From Thalassia testudinum (lineage: Eukaryota; Streptophyta; Magnoliopsida; Alismatales; Hydrocharitaceae): 64,000 nt of DNA. The stretch lies in contig JAZHRO010000055.1 of the NCBI GenBank assembly GCA_037157565.1, positions 42,439,001 to 42,503,000 on the forward strand. Reading direction: 5' to 3'. Position numbers and translations under genes: made by a program. The notes below the pieces were generated by a model, which ran no database searches, was not told the DNA's origin, and saw nothing but the letters and a program-made list of their open reading frames with translations. Positions 34,938 through 47,042 of this stretch are shown one piece after another (position 1 is the first letter of the stretch; every line of letters starts with the position of its first letter).

Positions 34938-36530
34938 TACTCGCAGGCCTAGCTTTTGCTAGTCCTTTAGCAAAATTCTATGGATCAAACCAGTTATCTA
35001 GGGCAGATGTAATCGTCAGGATGCCCTATTAAGTTGCATCTCGAGGAATTAGATCTTAATACCAACAATAGTCCTAGAGGTACTTAAGTATCAGCCCAGA
35101 TCCAGACCTGACAAGCTTTCGCCTCAGTCTGGCGCAAAGGTTTTTAAGGCCTGTAGAAACTATCCTAAGATTCGTTGAACCCAGCGGTTAAAGCACCCGT
35201 GCTTGTAACATAATTAGTCTAGGTTCAGTTTGCCAGTGCATTTTTTAGAGAGGGATAGAAGAAGATTTTCATTTTTGGAGAGCTTTCTCTCTCTTTTTCT
35301 TTTCATTATATTTTTCTTTAGATCCAACCTCAGATTGGCCTAAAACACATTCTGTATCGGATTCCTTGTCCCTATCATCAATCGTCGTAGGGTCTTTGGC
35401 AATCGATGCTTCAGGATAGCACCGCCTATGGCAACCCTCAAAACCTTAGCTTTCGACACTTTTGGATAATGCCGCTCATAACGTTCTGTAGCTAAATCCA
35501 GACCTTGGCAATCGACATTTCGTGATAATGATGCCTATGGCATCTGAGCCAGCACAAGGTGCTTACGTGCCCATGGTAGGATATTTAGATATCCTAGGAG
35601 ACAAGCACCGAGGAGACGATATATTATTGTGCATCTTTAAGGGGAATTTCTCGCCTCTCCGCGCCCGGAACTTGTCCAAATTAACTTGTGTTTTTGAGCC
35701 GCTCCTAATCTAGATTTTAGAATAGCATAAATACTTTTTGGCATGATTTCATATTTAAGCGCACTGAACTAGACTGTGTGTGATTTAGGGTGCTTAAGTT
35801 ATTGAGTCCCACAAACCAGAGGTCAGTTAACGGGGCCGAATAATCCCTAATCCTCAGACCTAATACACAAGTTTTGCATTTTCCTCAACCTCTTGAGGAT
35901 TAATCAGGATCTTGACAAGTACATGAGTGTTTGAATCTCAGAACAGGTCCAAGAGGCCTAAGGTTGGTATTCGCCACTAATCCCTTAAGTTTTAGCCTTC
36001 CAGGTCTTAATTTATCATTCGATCCAACCTAGAACGTAAGTAAGTTCCATATTATTTTGAGGGAACTCAATTTTTTTCTTTATCTTTTTGCTCCTTTCTT
36101 TTCTTTTTGTTTCCTCATTTTTCTTCATTTAGCTCTCAAATGGATCTTCTTTTGCCTCAACCTCCAATTTTTTTTTGTTTTTATTTATTATTATTATTTT
36201 ATGCAAATCCTTTTGTGATTTTAATTTTCATAGTGTTTTGCACTTTAATACCTCCCATGCTTGTGATTTGCAATGTCCTTATTGTAAATCAGGTGGGTTC
36301 GAGTTCAACTTAGATTGTACATTAGAACAGGGTCAAAGGGTGGGTGAATGGGTTGAGATGACTATTGCGTACAATTTTAAGCTCTTGTATGAATACCAAA
36401 GGTGGAGTCAGTTGTTTTAATGGGCAAACCCTAAAGTGCAATATGAGTTCAACAAAGAGATATGTCAAAAGGGTTTCGGGTTGCTTCAAAAGATGATGGG
36501 TTGCCTCCCGTTAAGCGCTAAGTTTAATGC
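34938..36530 (-). other. Ath-1 3' non-coding region
   Basis: It is homologous to 22796-24355 of Ath-2, including the triplicated motif (about 35395-35545) and the block next to the integrase end (TTAAGCGCTAAGTTTAATGC near 36512). The polypurine tract next to the LTR is eroded. No gene is present. Confidence 0.7.
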
Positions 36531-36769
36531 CATCAGCTGGGTGCAATGAGCTCAACAGGTTGATGCAATGATAGGGAAAATATGTGATCGTGATGAATGA
36601 GAATCACATGGCCACAAATGAGTGTCAAATTATGATGAAGAGTCATTCCAGAAGATCTATGATATGGATTAGATTGATTTGTTTCTGGATGGTTCTTATG
36701 GAGTTTTTGCATAGGAATCATTTGGAAGATGTATTGATTATGGAGTTCTAAAATAAGATCATCATGGGT

Positions 36770-37261
36770 CTAGAATCCAATAGAGGTTAATCTAATTAGC
36801 ATATCCCAGATGTGTGGTTCCTCTCGTGCTATGTGGCCTAATGAATTGATATCCAATGAGTCATTTTGATTCTTTTCTACTGAATGTGAGATCGTCTCCT
36901 CAAGAAATGACTCAAAGATTGGGTCTTCCAATGAATCTTCACTAAAAATTTCATCCGTATCAAAAGTGAATGTTGGGAAAGTGCCTTTTGGATCATCTAT
37001 CTCGAATTCAGTAAAGGATTCATATTTTGGGTGGATGTCACTCTCAATATTTGCTAAGCCCAATTCTTGGAGGTCCTCAAAACAAAATGTCTCCATATTC
37101 ATGGAATCTGAATCTAGTATGCCACCATGTTTCCTGAAATCCCTGGGTACGTCCTCAAAATCAAAGGTGAAAGCCTCCACTATGCTCATGTCAATATGCT
37201 CAGTCAAATTAGGATCATCTAGCATGTGAAAAGTTTCAAATTCTGGCACTAGGCTTTCCAT
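36770..37261 (-). CDS. Ath-1 ORF of 163 codons, acidic, unknown function
   Basis: This open frame from Met at 37261 is rich in Asp, Glu, Phe and Ser (for example SIVEAFTFDFEDVPRDF and SEDSLEDPIFESFLEET), with no Cys-His motif, membrane segment or signal peptide that I can see. I do not recognise a family. It lies after the protease linker and replaces RT, RNase H and integrase. Two stops (about 37264-37290) separate it from the protease frame. It could be a leftover of a polyprotein linker, a captured host fragment or chance. That it stays open in an element with about 7% LTR divergence, while gag beside it is broken, is mildly in favour of function. Confidence 0.4.
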   Translation of the reverse strand: MESLVPEFETFHMLDDPNLTEHIDMSIVEAFTFDFEDVPRDFRKHGGILDSDSMNMETFCFEDLQELGLANIESDIHPKYESFTEFEIDDPKGTFPTFTFDTDEIFSEDSLEDPIFESFLEETISHSVEKNQNDSLDINSLGHIAREEPHIWDMLIRLTSIGF

Positions 37262-37384
37262 TAATTATATGGTCATGAGGCCCTAGATAAAACCTAGTTG
37301 TTCTGCCGAGCATTTTCCTTTTGTTGCCTCGAAAATATTAATCTCAGCATGTTGATCTCATGAGGCAATTATCATATGCCCTGA

Positions 37385-38232
37385 TTCACAATTGATTATG
37401 GCTCTTGCAGTAGCCAAGAATGGTCTTCCCAAAATCACGGGCATATCCTATATCTGTTGTGGCATATCCATGTTGATAATTAGGAAATAAACTAGGTAGC
37501 TAAAATCCTTAACTCTAATTACCACATCCTCTACCATCCCAATCGGTGTGATCAGGGTTCGGTTGCTAGTTGCAAAGTAACATTAGCGGGTTTTAGCTGT
37601 CTGATATGTAATATTTCAAATAGGGTGGTAGGGATGAGGTTGAATGATGCGCCAAGGTCTAGTATGGCCCACCTAAAAGTTGTATCATCAATCTTGCAAG
37701 GGATCAGCTGGGCACTTGGATTAGATTTCTTAGGAAGATTGCGTTGGATTACAACACTTACACTTTCAGACAGTACTACCTTCCCTTGTGATGGTTTTTC
37801 TACCTCTTTTTTGGGTAAGTCAGGTGAGGTAGGATTGAGAGTGAGGATATCAAGTAATGGAATAGTGACTTGTGCATTCCTCAAAGGCCCCGTTACATCA
37901 GATTTCGATAGTCCTCTAGTGTGGAGGTGGGATAAAATCTGGGATAGGGGAATGGATTGGCTATCTTTGGGGATGGGTTTCTATTCTTTGCCCATAACAT
38001 TGATCATAACACAATCATGATGTGGAGGTGAAGGGAAGAAAGTCGTTCCTTGCTGCTGATGTGGAGTGGGATGGGTAAGTCATTGTGTGTTTTGGATCAG
38101 CTGAGGTGGATGGAGAAAATATGTAGGTATGAGTCGCTGGGCCAGGTTGGGTATAGTATGCTTGACCCTGGATTTGGTTCACAACGTGCTTTTGGGTTGA
38201 CACACTGTTTGGGTTAGGTAGAGGTTGGGAAG
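37385..38232 (-). pseudogene. Ath-1 protease region, broken
   Basis: Minus-strand pieces include SQPLPNPNSVSTQKHVVN next to the Ath-3 insertion, CKIDDTTFRWAILDLGASFN with the aspartic protease site near 37640-37670, then MPVILGRPFLATARAIINCE near 37385-37450. These match the Ath-2 protease in order. Stops and shifts break the frame. It is the last recognisable pol domain of Ath-1. Confidence 0.8.
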
Positions 38233-40944
38233 TGATGGGAACACCATCATGAGCCATAAACTAGCTCATTTTGATCCAATTAAGTTAATAAATGCTTCTA
38301 CATAACTGCCAGAGAGCCATAAGTCACTGCATAATTATTCTAAGGGAAAAATAAGAAACTAGGGTTAAAACTGTAATTTTACCATCATATCATGAATACA
38401 GTACAACCATGGGTTTTATTAGGGGTTAATTAAGGGTCAAATGATTCTAAAAGGCTAACAAGTGGGTTAGAACAATCAGGAAAGGGTTTCCACGTGTTCT
38501 GAGAATTAAATGACTTTTGAAATCCTAAAAATAGACCTGCTTAATTAACTGAGGTTCTGGTCAAGGTAAAATTCTCCTAAACCTTCTAAAATTCATATAA
38601 AAATATTCTCAAGGGTTTGGAACCTTCAATTTGACCATCAGAATTCGTTTTGACCTAGAATAGTGTCTTAGACAGACATTTGCCCTAATTTGAATTTTTC
38701 ATAAATTACCCAATCAAATGTGGTCAAAACCAAAATCCAACTTCACCATTAGATTCCTTAGGTTGAAATTAAGTTTGTATCAAAATTTGGACCAAAGATG
38801 AGTTTGTCTTGACCTAGTTTGCAACTTGGTCATGTCTGATTACATTTCTACCCTTAACTTTCAAAATCTTTTCAAACAGACCCCTAAATTTATTGTCGTT
38901 CTCACAAAAAGGTACCTACTGCCATTAAACCTATTTCTACTTGCTTCGAAGACCTTAATTTGGAAAGAACTCCTTAATTTCTTGACGAATCCCTTTCAAA
39001 TTTGAAAGGGAAGTTCGTCAAGAGATTCCCTTTCTTTTGAACCAAATCCCATGCCCCAAAACCTTCCCAATCTCTCATGCGAACGCATGAGAGATTTCGG
39101 TATCAAGGAATTTCCCAACTCCGGCAAGCCTTCCAAGCTTCCCAAGCTCAAAACTTCTTCCTGAGGTCTATAAAAGAACCTCCTGCTCAGACCGTCCTCC
39201 TCACGCTCGAAATTGGCCAAGATTCCCCCCAATTCCTTTCTCTCTCTTGGCGGAAAGCTCATCGATGTCTGGCGAGCCCCTCCATCCATCTTCGTCCTCC
39301 GTTCGCAATACCAGTAGTGGAATTTTCTTCCCCATGTCTTCTCATGTCGAGCCGTACCAGCCTGTGCCCTGATCTCCCTTTTCCTCGCCGTTTCCCTCTC
39401 TCCGAAGCTGTTCTCTTCTCCGGCGTCGGCAACACCACAACCGGTGCCTTCTCCTTCGCACTTCGTCCGTTAGTACGTTCAATTGCTCATTAACCTCTTC
39501 CTCGTCACACCAACACTTTCATCACGCCGTTTCAACCTCGATCACGCCTCCGCGATTCCATCGTCTACCGCTCCGGCCACACCTCCGATGAGGTACATCT
39601 CACTCCACACACCACCAAACCCCTCGCTGACTACCTCAAAACCTCCGCCACACCTCTCCGCTCATTTACCCTCTCCTATTTCACCTTATTACCCCCTTTA
39701 ACGCTCCACCGAACAAACCCACTTTTGTTCATCTCCTCCGTCACCGACTGCCCCCCACACGCCCTCTCATGCCACAAGACCATCACCCACACATTTGCCG
39801 TGGTCCGGTGAAGGTCTTGAGTGAGTTTAATTGGGCCGCGAGGCCGTATTTTTGCTTTCAAGTACCCGCCGTTCGTCGCCGCCGTTGCCTCTATCTCCGA
39901 CTACGAATGCAATTCTCTAGCCGCAATCCCCTCAATTCCATTTCCAGGACTGTGTGCATCACCCCCAGGACCCTTTCCAGGTCCTTCAATTGAAGACCCA
40001 GAAGCTGCAGCTCACCTAATTGGCGAAGCATTAGACGCTGCTATTGTGTGAAGAGAAGTCTAGCGGATAGTGCCACATTGTGAACAGACGCCCGTGCAAC
40101 CACGCATAAATTGAATTTGTCAAGTGGGCTATTTACCTCCAAACACGGGGTGAGGTCCCTCTCACCCACGCACCGCCTCGTTCGTGACTTCTGCTTGCGG
40201 ACCTGGCCTGACCTGTTAATTCGCCTAAGCCTCACTCCTCACTCATCACCCATTGCCGGTGAGTTTGGACTCGGGTGTGCTAGGTCTGATAACCTGATTA
40301 CCTTGTGGCTCTGGGAGAGCGAATCCTAAAGAGAGGATGAGAGGAGAGCTTGTGCGGGTAAGGGAAGGGTTTTGCTCTTGGTGAGAACTGGCAAACACTT
40401 AGCCGAATTCAAGAAGCTTCCCCTGCTGTGTGAAGGAAAGCTAGAGAAAGAAGAAGGGTTGAAGGAAGAAGAAGAGTTGCAGAGGCAAGAAAGACAGAGG
40501 CAAGAGAGAATAAGGGCCGTAACTGAAGGAAGAAGAAAGGCAGAGAAGAGAAAGAGAAAAGAAGAAGAATAGAGAGGCTTGAGCAGTTTAAGCCATCTGA
40601 TTAGTAAATTAGACGATTTGTTTGATTGCATTTCATTACATACATATATTGAGTTCATTAGCTATCATTGTAAGGAGTATTTGGTGATCTAAATCACCAT
40701 TTTACTCCATTATTTTTGCATTCTGACACTTGATCCTAGTACTATTTTATTTTGAAACAGTTTTTGCTTGTAATTTCATAGCTTTCTTGTCTTAAATTGC
40801 AATTTTTGAGAATTGAATTCCATATTTCTCCTTGTGTTCGACCTCGAAACTTTTTTTTTCGAGTAATAAATTTATTTGTTTGAGTGCTATTTTGGTTATA
40901 CTGCAATGCGATAATTTTAAAACACCGATTTAGAGACCCGAACA
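38233..40944 (+). repeat. Ath-3: Athila-type solo LTR, plus strand
   Basis: This 2712-bp LTR from TGATGGGAACACC to GACCCGAACA is flanked by perfect GGAAG (38228-38232 and 40945-40949). It interrupts Ath-1 gag-PR coding sequence, which continues on both sides, and lies in the opposite orientation to Ath-1. A TATA box (CTATAAAAG) is at 39168-39176. Its first kilobase is recognisably related to the Ath-1, Ath-2 and Ath-4 LTRs. No internal region remains, so it arose by LTR-LTR recombination. ORFs within it are not credible genes. Confidence 0.9.
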
Positions 40945-41054
40945 GGAAGAAAGTGCACCAGGCTGGCGAGAATTTGCCATCCGTGCAAGCTGATTACGGA
41001 CCTCTGTGATCTCATCTTTGTGCTATTTTTGAAGGTCAGCCAGGGTTTGAAGGA

Positions 41055-42501
41055 TTAAGGCCATATGATCTTCCTTGTTAGGCCTTGATTGGTAATTTGG
41101 GTTGGGCCTAGGTTGATTGGGCTGATATGGGTGTAGTGCCTGTGGTTGGGGTTGGAATTGAGGCTCGGGTTTGGGTTATTTCCCGACCACGCGAAATTGG
41201 GGTGATTACTCCATCCATGGTTATAGGTGTTTGAGAAAGGATTGTTCTGGACGGCGTGGAGATCCTCACAAGTTTGAGGAACTCCAGAAAAATTAGGATA
41301 TAAGGGTTCAGAGTTCCCCCAACTATGGTAAGCTGGTTCGGAGTTTCCTCCAAGATCGAAATCAGACCGGGGTGGATAGGCATCCATCCCCTTAGAGTGG
41401 TAGATGTTGTGTAAAGCCTCCCTTCTTGAGGGCGGGTGCACATATGGACTTTGTGATGTCGTGGTGGTTCTGTGTAGATGTTGAGTTATGTTGTCCACCT
41501 TCTTATCAATAGTGGAGACCTTATCCAATTGACTGGCTAACAACTCTAGATCGACGAATGTGGAAAGGCCTCGGGTCTCAGGTACCCCCGATTGTTTGTC
41601 AATGCGCGGGTGGTCGTTTGGTCGTACACACCCAACGACTCATTATTCAGGGTGTTCTCGTACATATTCTCGAGAATCCCCCAAATCGTGTCTTCATGCA
41701 GACCCATGATGCTACCACCACATGTTGCATTGACAAATAACTTGATGTCGTCACGGAGCCCGTGGTAGAAGGATTGGACTTTTCCTACTTCGGGACTCCG
41801 TGATGAGGGCATTTGTGCATGAGATCCAGAAAACGATCCCATGCCTTGTGTAAAGATTCTCCTACTCCTTGCGAGAAGTGCGTGATTTGATGCTGCATTG
41901 CATTAGTCCGACCAATGGGATAGAATTTTTGTAAGAAAGCAGTCTGAAGTTCTTCCCATGTGTTGATCTGGTGAGGGTATGTCTGAAACCAATTGGTAGC
42001 TTTGTCAGCTAGAGAGATGGAGAAGATTTTCATGAGTAGGCCATCTCGATTTTGCATGTCTGCCCCTAATGTGTGGGCCATATGCTTCAGATTCTTGATG
42101 TGTTGGAAAGGATCCTTGGAGTTCAAGTTATGAAATTTTGGGGTCATGTGAAGCATACTAGGCTTGAGCTCTACCTCGGGTCCTCCCGCAGGAATGTTGA
42201 TATAGGGTTTGATCTCCACCGTAGCGGGATTGTAGTGATCTTGCATTTGAGGACGCGGCGGTGGGTTGATGTAGGCATTGATTCGATCTCTGAAGTCATA
42301 GAATTGTTGTGGTTCAAAGTTAGGTTGTTCTTCTTGATGATCCATGGTTGTGGCTGGAGATTCAAGTTCAGAGGTGGAGTTGGAAGAGATATCAATGTGA
42401 TTGGGTAGTTGCACAAACAAAGAAGTCGAGGCTTGGCCTTGACGAGAGTGGAAAGCTTGTGGAGGCCTCAAGGGTGGTCTTGAGGACCTCCTTCCAAACA
42501 T
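41055..42501 (-). pseudogene. Ath-1 gag, frameshifted
   Basis: Gag begins at Met 42501 (MFGRRSSRPPLRPP), like Ath-2. The capsid-like region (WEELQTAFLQKFYPIGRTNA) lies at about 41930-42000. The reading frame shifts near 41800 and again near 41550; the later part (41055-41543) holds SNTYNHGWSNHPNFAWSGN, the Athila signature segment. At least two frameshifts make it inactive. Beyond 40950 it is cut by Ath-3. Confidence 0.85.
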
Positions 42502-43448
42502 ACACCGATGGAGTAGATGAGAGACAAAAGGTGTGATGGGCCCAATCGAGACACCAAAATATCTTGGGATGATTATAGAGGTTCAAGGCGGATGATACCT
42601 CTAGATCACAAAGTTGTCCACCTGAGAAATACCTAGGCAGCCAGGAAGAGAGAGTTCTGCAAAGACCCCTACACGGTAGAGCGTCCCCACGGGTTACAAG
42701 GTTTCCCCTACCGGACCTTCCTTGTCACCGCGGATCTAGGTAGACCAGAATGGATAACTTGATCTCTTAAGTCTACCAATTTTAAGTTAAAATGAGGTGC
42801 TTTGGATTTCACTTGAACTTTAGAATGAATTTGTGAGTGGTGACCTAATTTGAAGATTGGTTGACCCCACAAGGTGGGTCAACTTCACTTGTGTTGTCTT
42901 GAAATTATTAGGTCCCAATTTTATGATTCAAGTGGATGTTTACAGCTTGCTTTTAGGGTTTTGCTTGATTAGGTAATTTCAACCAAGGTTTAGGGGACAC
43001 ACAATTTGGGAGAGTAGATTCTTCTTTAAGCATGTGTGATCCTCAACCCTAAAGTGGAAATCCTAACTTTGGCTTTAATTGGTCCAATTAGTTTTGTCCA
43101 AATTTGGCACCTAGGACTCAATCAAGAAGGTGGATAGCCTTAGGTGTCTTAAATCCCTAATAGGTGCAGAAATTAGGTTTAGGATTTTTCAAAAAATGAA
43201 TCAAATCAGGCAACATTAGATGATTTATTTTAAGTATGAAATACAAGTTGATCCTAATTGATTTTTTTTCTTTTACCTCTTCTCGGAATCAGGGGCTTTA
43301 AGAAGGAGATGAAATTTACCTGCCCTTGGAGTGTTTGATGTGCAGTCGATCTCTTCAAATGAATCCCTACATAGATCACAGCAAAAGAGATAGATTAAGT
43401 TAGCACTAGATCAAAAATTGTAAAAAGAGAGATCAAATTGCGTGTTGC

Positions 43449-43466
43449 TCCCTAGCAATGGCACCA
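43449..43466 (-). promoter_or_regulatory. Ath-1 primer binding site, decayed
   Basis: The plus strand reads TCCCTAGCAATGGCACCA. It differs from the tRNA-Asp 3' end at four positions, all C-to-T or G-to-A, consistent with decay of methylated CpG sites. It lies 3 bp from the 5' LTR. Confidence 0.8.
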
Positions 43467-43469
43467 AAA

Positions 43470-46042
43470 TGTTAGTAGGCTATTAAGGGGTGTTAAATAT
43501 GCGTTCGTTGTAGTAAAGTCACAATCGCTTAACTTGAATTCAAAAGAGTATCCAAGGTCGAATCAGGGAGCAATCAATTGCAATTAATCTCAAAGATCAC
43601 AATATCACCACAAATATGAGCAATTATAACAAGAAGAATAATAAAAAATAATATATCAGAAAGCTCAAGTCTGAAAGTGCAAAAAGATTAAAGTAAAATG
43701 GTGATTTGAATCACCAAATTACTCTTTTAAGTTTTACAAGCACACTTAATATATGAACGTTTAATTTCAATCACAGTATATTAACTCCCTCAGAATATTA
43801 GACGACAGAATAAGTGCTCAAACGCCTTAACCAGCAGAGGTAAAGGCCTCTCTTCTTCTCTTTAAGACTCAGGGAGAGGCATAGTAGCCACGCACAACAG
43901 AGGCAAAGGCCTCTTCTGAATTCTTCTAAGTGTTAGAGAGTCAGAGAGCGAGGCAAAAACCCCCCCTTTCTCTCTCTTTTTCTGTTCTCTTCTTTCTCTC
44001 AAACCTGACTAACCAGGTAATTAGACCAGGGACTGGACCCGTCTGCGTGGTGTAGCGGGTGAGGGTGAGCATGAGGAGGTGCGTGAGCGGGGACCTAACC
44101 CTCAGTGATCATAGGTGACCAAATGAGAACACAAAATCAATTTATTTCGTGTGATCAGCTCCTACGTCCCCGGTGTGGGACTATCTTGTCCCTTGTCTTC
44201 TGCATGCGAGCAGTTGCAGCAGATTTGTCCAATTGAGGGTGAAGGAGCTCTTGAAGCTCCCAATTGAAAACCTGGGTCACTTCCTGAGTTGGTTCCATGT
44301 CACCTGGGGCAACGGCCTGATCCTGATGTAGCAAGAACACGTGGCGTCGAGCTCTCTTGAAGGAGCTCGTTAATGGCGGCAGAGGTCGAGTACCTGAAAC
44401 GAAGAAAATGGCCTAAGGGCCACATCAGAAGCACTCAAGAGATGTGCACAGATGTGGCAAAGGTGGTAGTGGTGGTGGCGTGCTGTGGAAGTGTGTGTGT
44501 GAGTGTAGCGAAGGCGGAGAAGGTCGGTGGTCGTGGAGGTGTTTGGTGGAGGTTAAAGCAAGCAATCCCCTCAATTTCTTGAGGGGTTTTGCTTGCATGG
44601 ATGTGGCAGACCTTTTGGGACCGATGACAAGTGGTTTGGTGGAGTAGAGCGAGCGCGTGAGCTCGTCGGAGGTATGTCGGTGAGGTGGAAGACGACGGTG
44701 AAGTGGGTGCAACGATGGTCAAAGGAGGTGTCTGGAGTTGTTGTGATGATCAGTAGAAGCTAAGGCATCGACGGGAGTAGCTAGCGAACGAGGAAGAAGT
44801 GGAGGAAGCGCCAGGTTTGATGGGCCGATGCCAGAGAAGACGAAAGCTTAGGGAGAGGGAACGGTGATGAGGAGGTTGGAGGACACCACGTAGGTATGGC
44901 GAGGTGCGGTTTGAAACGAGGAAGAAGAGCCGGTTGCCTATTGTACGTGGCGGCCAGCGAATTGAACGGAGTAAGGTGATCTCCAGAGACGAGTCAGAGC
45001 AGGCCGGAGGTGGAGGAAAAGAAGATATTTATGGCCCTAAAACTCGCTAAGGAGGTGAGGAAAGACTTGGGCAGCTTTTATAGGCCAAAGGAGAGACTTC
45101 TAGCTTGGAAACAAGCTTGAAGGCTTTGAAAAATCAGGGATGGGGATCCGTGAATTCAAGGAGTTTGCATGAGCTCCATGAAGGGATTTGGAAGATAGGA
45201 GAAGGTCAAAATTGCCGAGGATTTCGTCATGAAACCTCCTTCCAATTTTGGAAGGGTTCTACCGTGGAATCAGGAAAAAAATAGAGATTAACGGTCGTCG
45301 ATGATGGTTTTAGGACCTTGAAGATGGTGGGGACCTATTTGTGAAGAATAGGATGAAGTTAGGGGGGTTTTTACAAAAAGTTCAAAAGTTGAGGAGCTTC
45401 TTGCAAGGAAAAGAGTCAGTACATGATTAAAATGCAAATTAGGTCGAAATGATCTCAGATTGGGTCCAAATTTTGGTACAAACCTAATTTGAACCCAAGG
45501 AATCTAATGGTGAAATCAAATTTTAGTTTTGACCAAGTTTGATTGGGTAATTTATGCAAAATTGCAAATTTAGTCAATTGTTTGTCTGAAACTCTATTTT
45601 AGGTTAAATTGGGTTTATATGGTCAAATCAAGGATACTAAACCTTAGAGAATATTTTTCTATGATTTTTAGAAGACTTATATGAATTTTATCCTGACTAG
45701 AACCTTAGTTAATTAAGCGGGTCAGTTTTTAGAAGACTTATATGAATTTTATCCAGACTTAGTCCATTAATTCTTGAAATGCGTGAAAACCTGTTTTACT
45801 CTTCATGAACCCACTTATTAGACATTAATGACCATTTAACCTTTAATAAACCCCTGAAATACCCCATGGTTATTCTGTATTTATGGAATGCTGTTAATTT
45901 TGCAGAAATAGCCTTGTATTCTTCTCTTCTTTTCAAAATAGTATAATGTGCCCTTAGAACCTTCTAATGGATATGTAGGAGCTTTTATCAACCTTATGAG
46001 ACCAAATTGAGTTAGTTATGGCTCATGATGGTGTTCCCATCA
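43470..46042 (-). repeat. Ath-1 5' LTR
   Basis: This uninterrupted 2573-bp LTR runs from TGTTAGTAGGC to GTGTTCCCATCA, with GGCGG beyond. A minus-strand TATA box (CCTATAAAAG) lies at about 45076-45086. The inverted repeat at 44559-44595 (GCAAGCAA and CCCCTCAA pairing with TTGAGGGG and TTGCTTGC around a short loop) is shared with the other LTR. Confidence 0.9.
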
Positions 46043-46249
46043 GGCGGGCAGCACGGGGGAGGGGGGCTGAGGAGGGGGTGGCACCTTGGGGAGGAGGAAC
46101 AGTGGGCCAGGTAAGGGGGTGGCTCACCGGAGGGAGGGAAAGTCAACGGCGGGTCGGGCAGAGTCTGGAAGGGGTTGGCTCGCGTGAGGATGGAGTACTA
46201 TTTCATGGGAGGGGGTGGGGGAAGGGGTGCGGGCGCGGACTTATATTCA

Positions 46250-46848
46250 CCATTGGTGACGGTTGATCGGATCAGTCGTTGCCAATGTGAGTAACGCAAC
46301 TTCTCTCGCCTCACTGCATCTCACATTCGCTACGGTTGATTGCGTCAACCATCGCAAAATGTGAGTAAAACACCTTTTCTTGACTCATGCGCGAAAATTT
46401 TTTTTTAACTGCCGCTCACATTTTGCGACAGTTTATATAATCGTTGCGATGCCATTAGCGATGGTTGTATAAATCGACGCGAAATGTATGTAACACACCT
46501 TTTCCAGCCTCACGCGGGAAGATTTTTTTTAGCTTCCGCTCACATTTCGTGACGGTTTATAGAACCATCGCGAATGCACATTAGCGATAGTTTTATGACT
46601 AATTATCGCTAATGTAAGAATGATAACTTCTCTTGCCCAATGCAAGAGTATATATTTTTGCGTGGTGGTATGCATTCGTGACAATTGAACTAACAACCAT
46701 CGCCAATTGCAAGTTATGAACACTTTCACAATTAGAGACGGTTTATAGTGACATTCGCATACATAATCGTTGCTAATGTGCAACTTTTAGCGATGGTTTC
46801 GTAACTGTCGCAAGTTTAATGTCACTAATAGTGATTTTTCTTGTAGTG
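46250..46848. repeat. CACTA right subterminal repeat region
   Basis: Many variants of GCGACGGTT / AACCATCGC occur (for example near 46256, 46327, 46425, 46455, 46548, 46690 and 46788), leading to the terminus TTTTTCTTGTAGTG. It mirrors the left subterminal array. Confidence 0.7.
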
Positions 46849-47042
46849 GTCCTCTATGCTTATTGTAATCATCTCAAAAATTTGTATTGGCAGACAGTGA
46901 GTTTTAGGACAAAATAAACTAGGGGTGTACACGAGTCGGGTCGAGTCAGGTTGAGACTCGACTCAAACCCAACCAATAGTTTTCAGGTTGAGATTTTTCC
47001 AACCAAACCTAACTCGTTACACTATCGAATCGAACTGAACCC

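Larger units (their letters stand above)
18670..46042 (-). mobile_element. Ath-1: Athila-like Ty3/gypsy element, gag-PR only, nested
   Basis: It is bounded by GGCGG at 18665-18669 and 46043-46047. The element reads on the minus strand: 5' LTR 43470-46042, primer site 43449-43466, gag about 42501-41055, protease about 38232-37385, an extra ORF 37261-36770, a 3' non-coding region, and a 3' LTR split by Ath-2 (18670-20043 and 33739-34937). The split LTR adds up to 2573 bp, the same length as the intact one. RT, RNase H and integrase are missing: the sequence passes from the protease linker straight to the region that follows integrase in Ath-2. LTR divergence in a sampled stretch of about 290 bp is about 7% by eye, so it is far older than Ath-2. 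Confidence 0.9.
16497..46848. mobile_element. CACTA-type DNA transposon hosting a retrotransposon nest
   Basis: Both ends carry a perfect 15-bp terminal inverted repeat, CACTACAAGAAAAAT (16497-16511 and 46834-46848), the En/Spm (CACTA) terminus common in plants. Subterminal regions are crowded with AACCGTCGC-type motifs in both orientations, as expected for transposase binding sites. The 3-bp flanks are GAC and GTC, so the duplication is imperfect or mutated. Its own DNA is 16497-18669 plus 46048-46848, about 3 kb, so it is a non-autonomous or eroded copy. The rest is Ath-1 and its guests. An alternative is two unrelated CACTA ends, but the GGCGG duplication on both sides of Ath-1 ties the two halves together. 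Confidence 0.85.
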
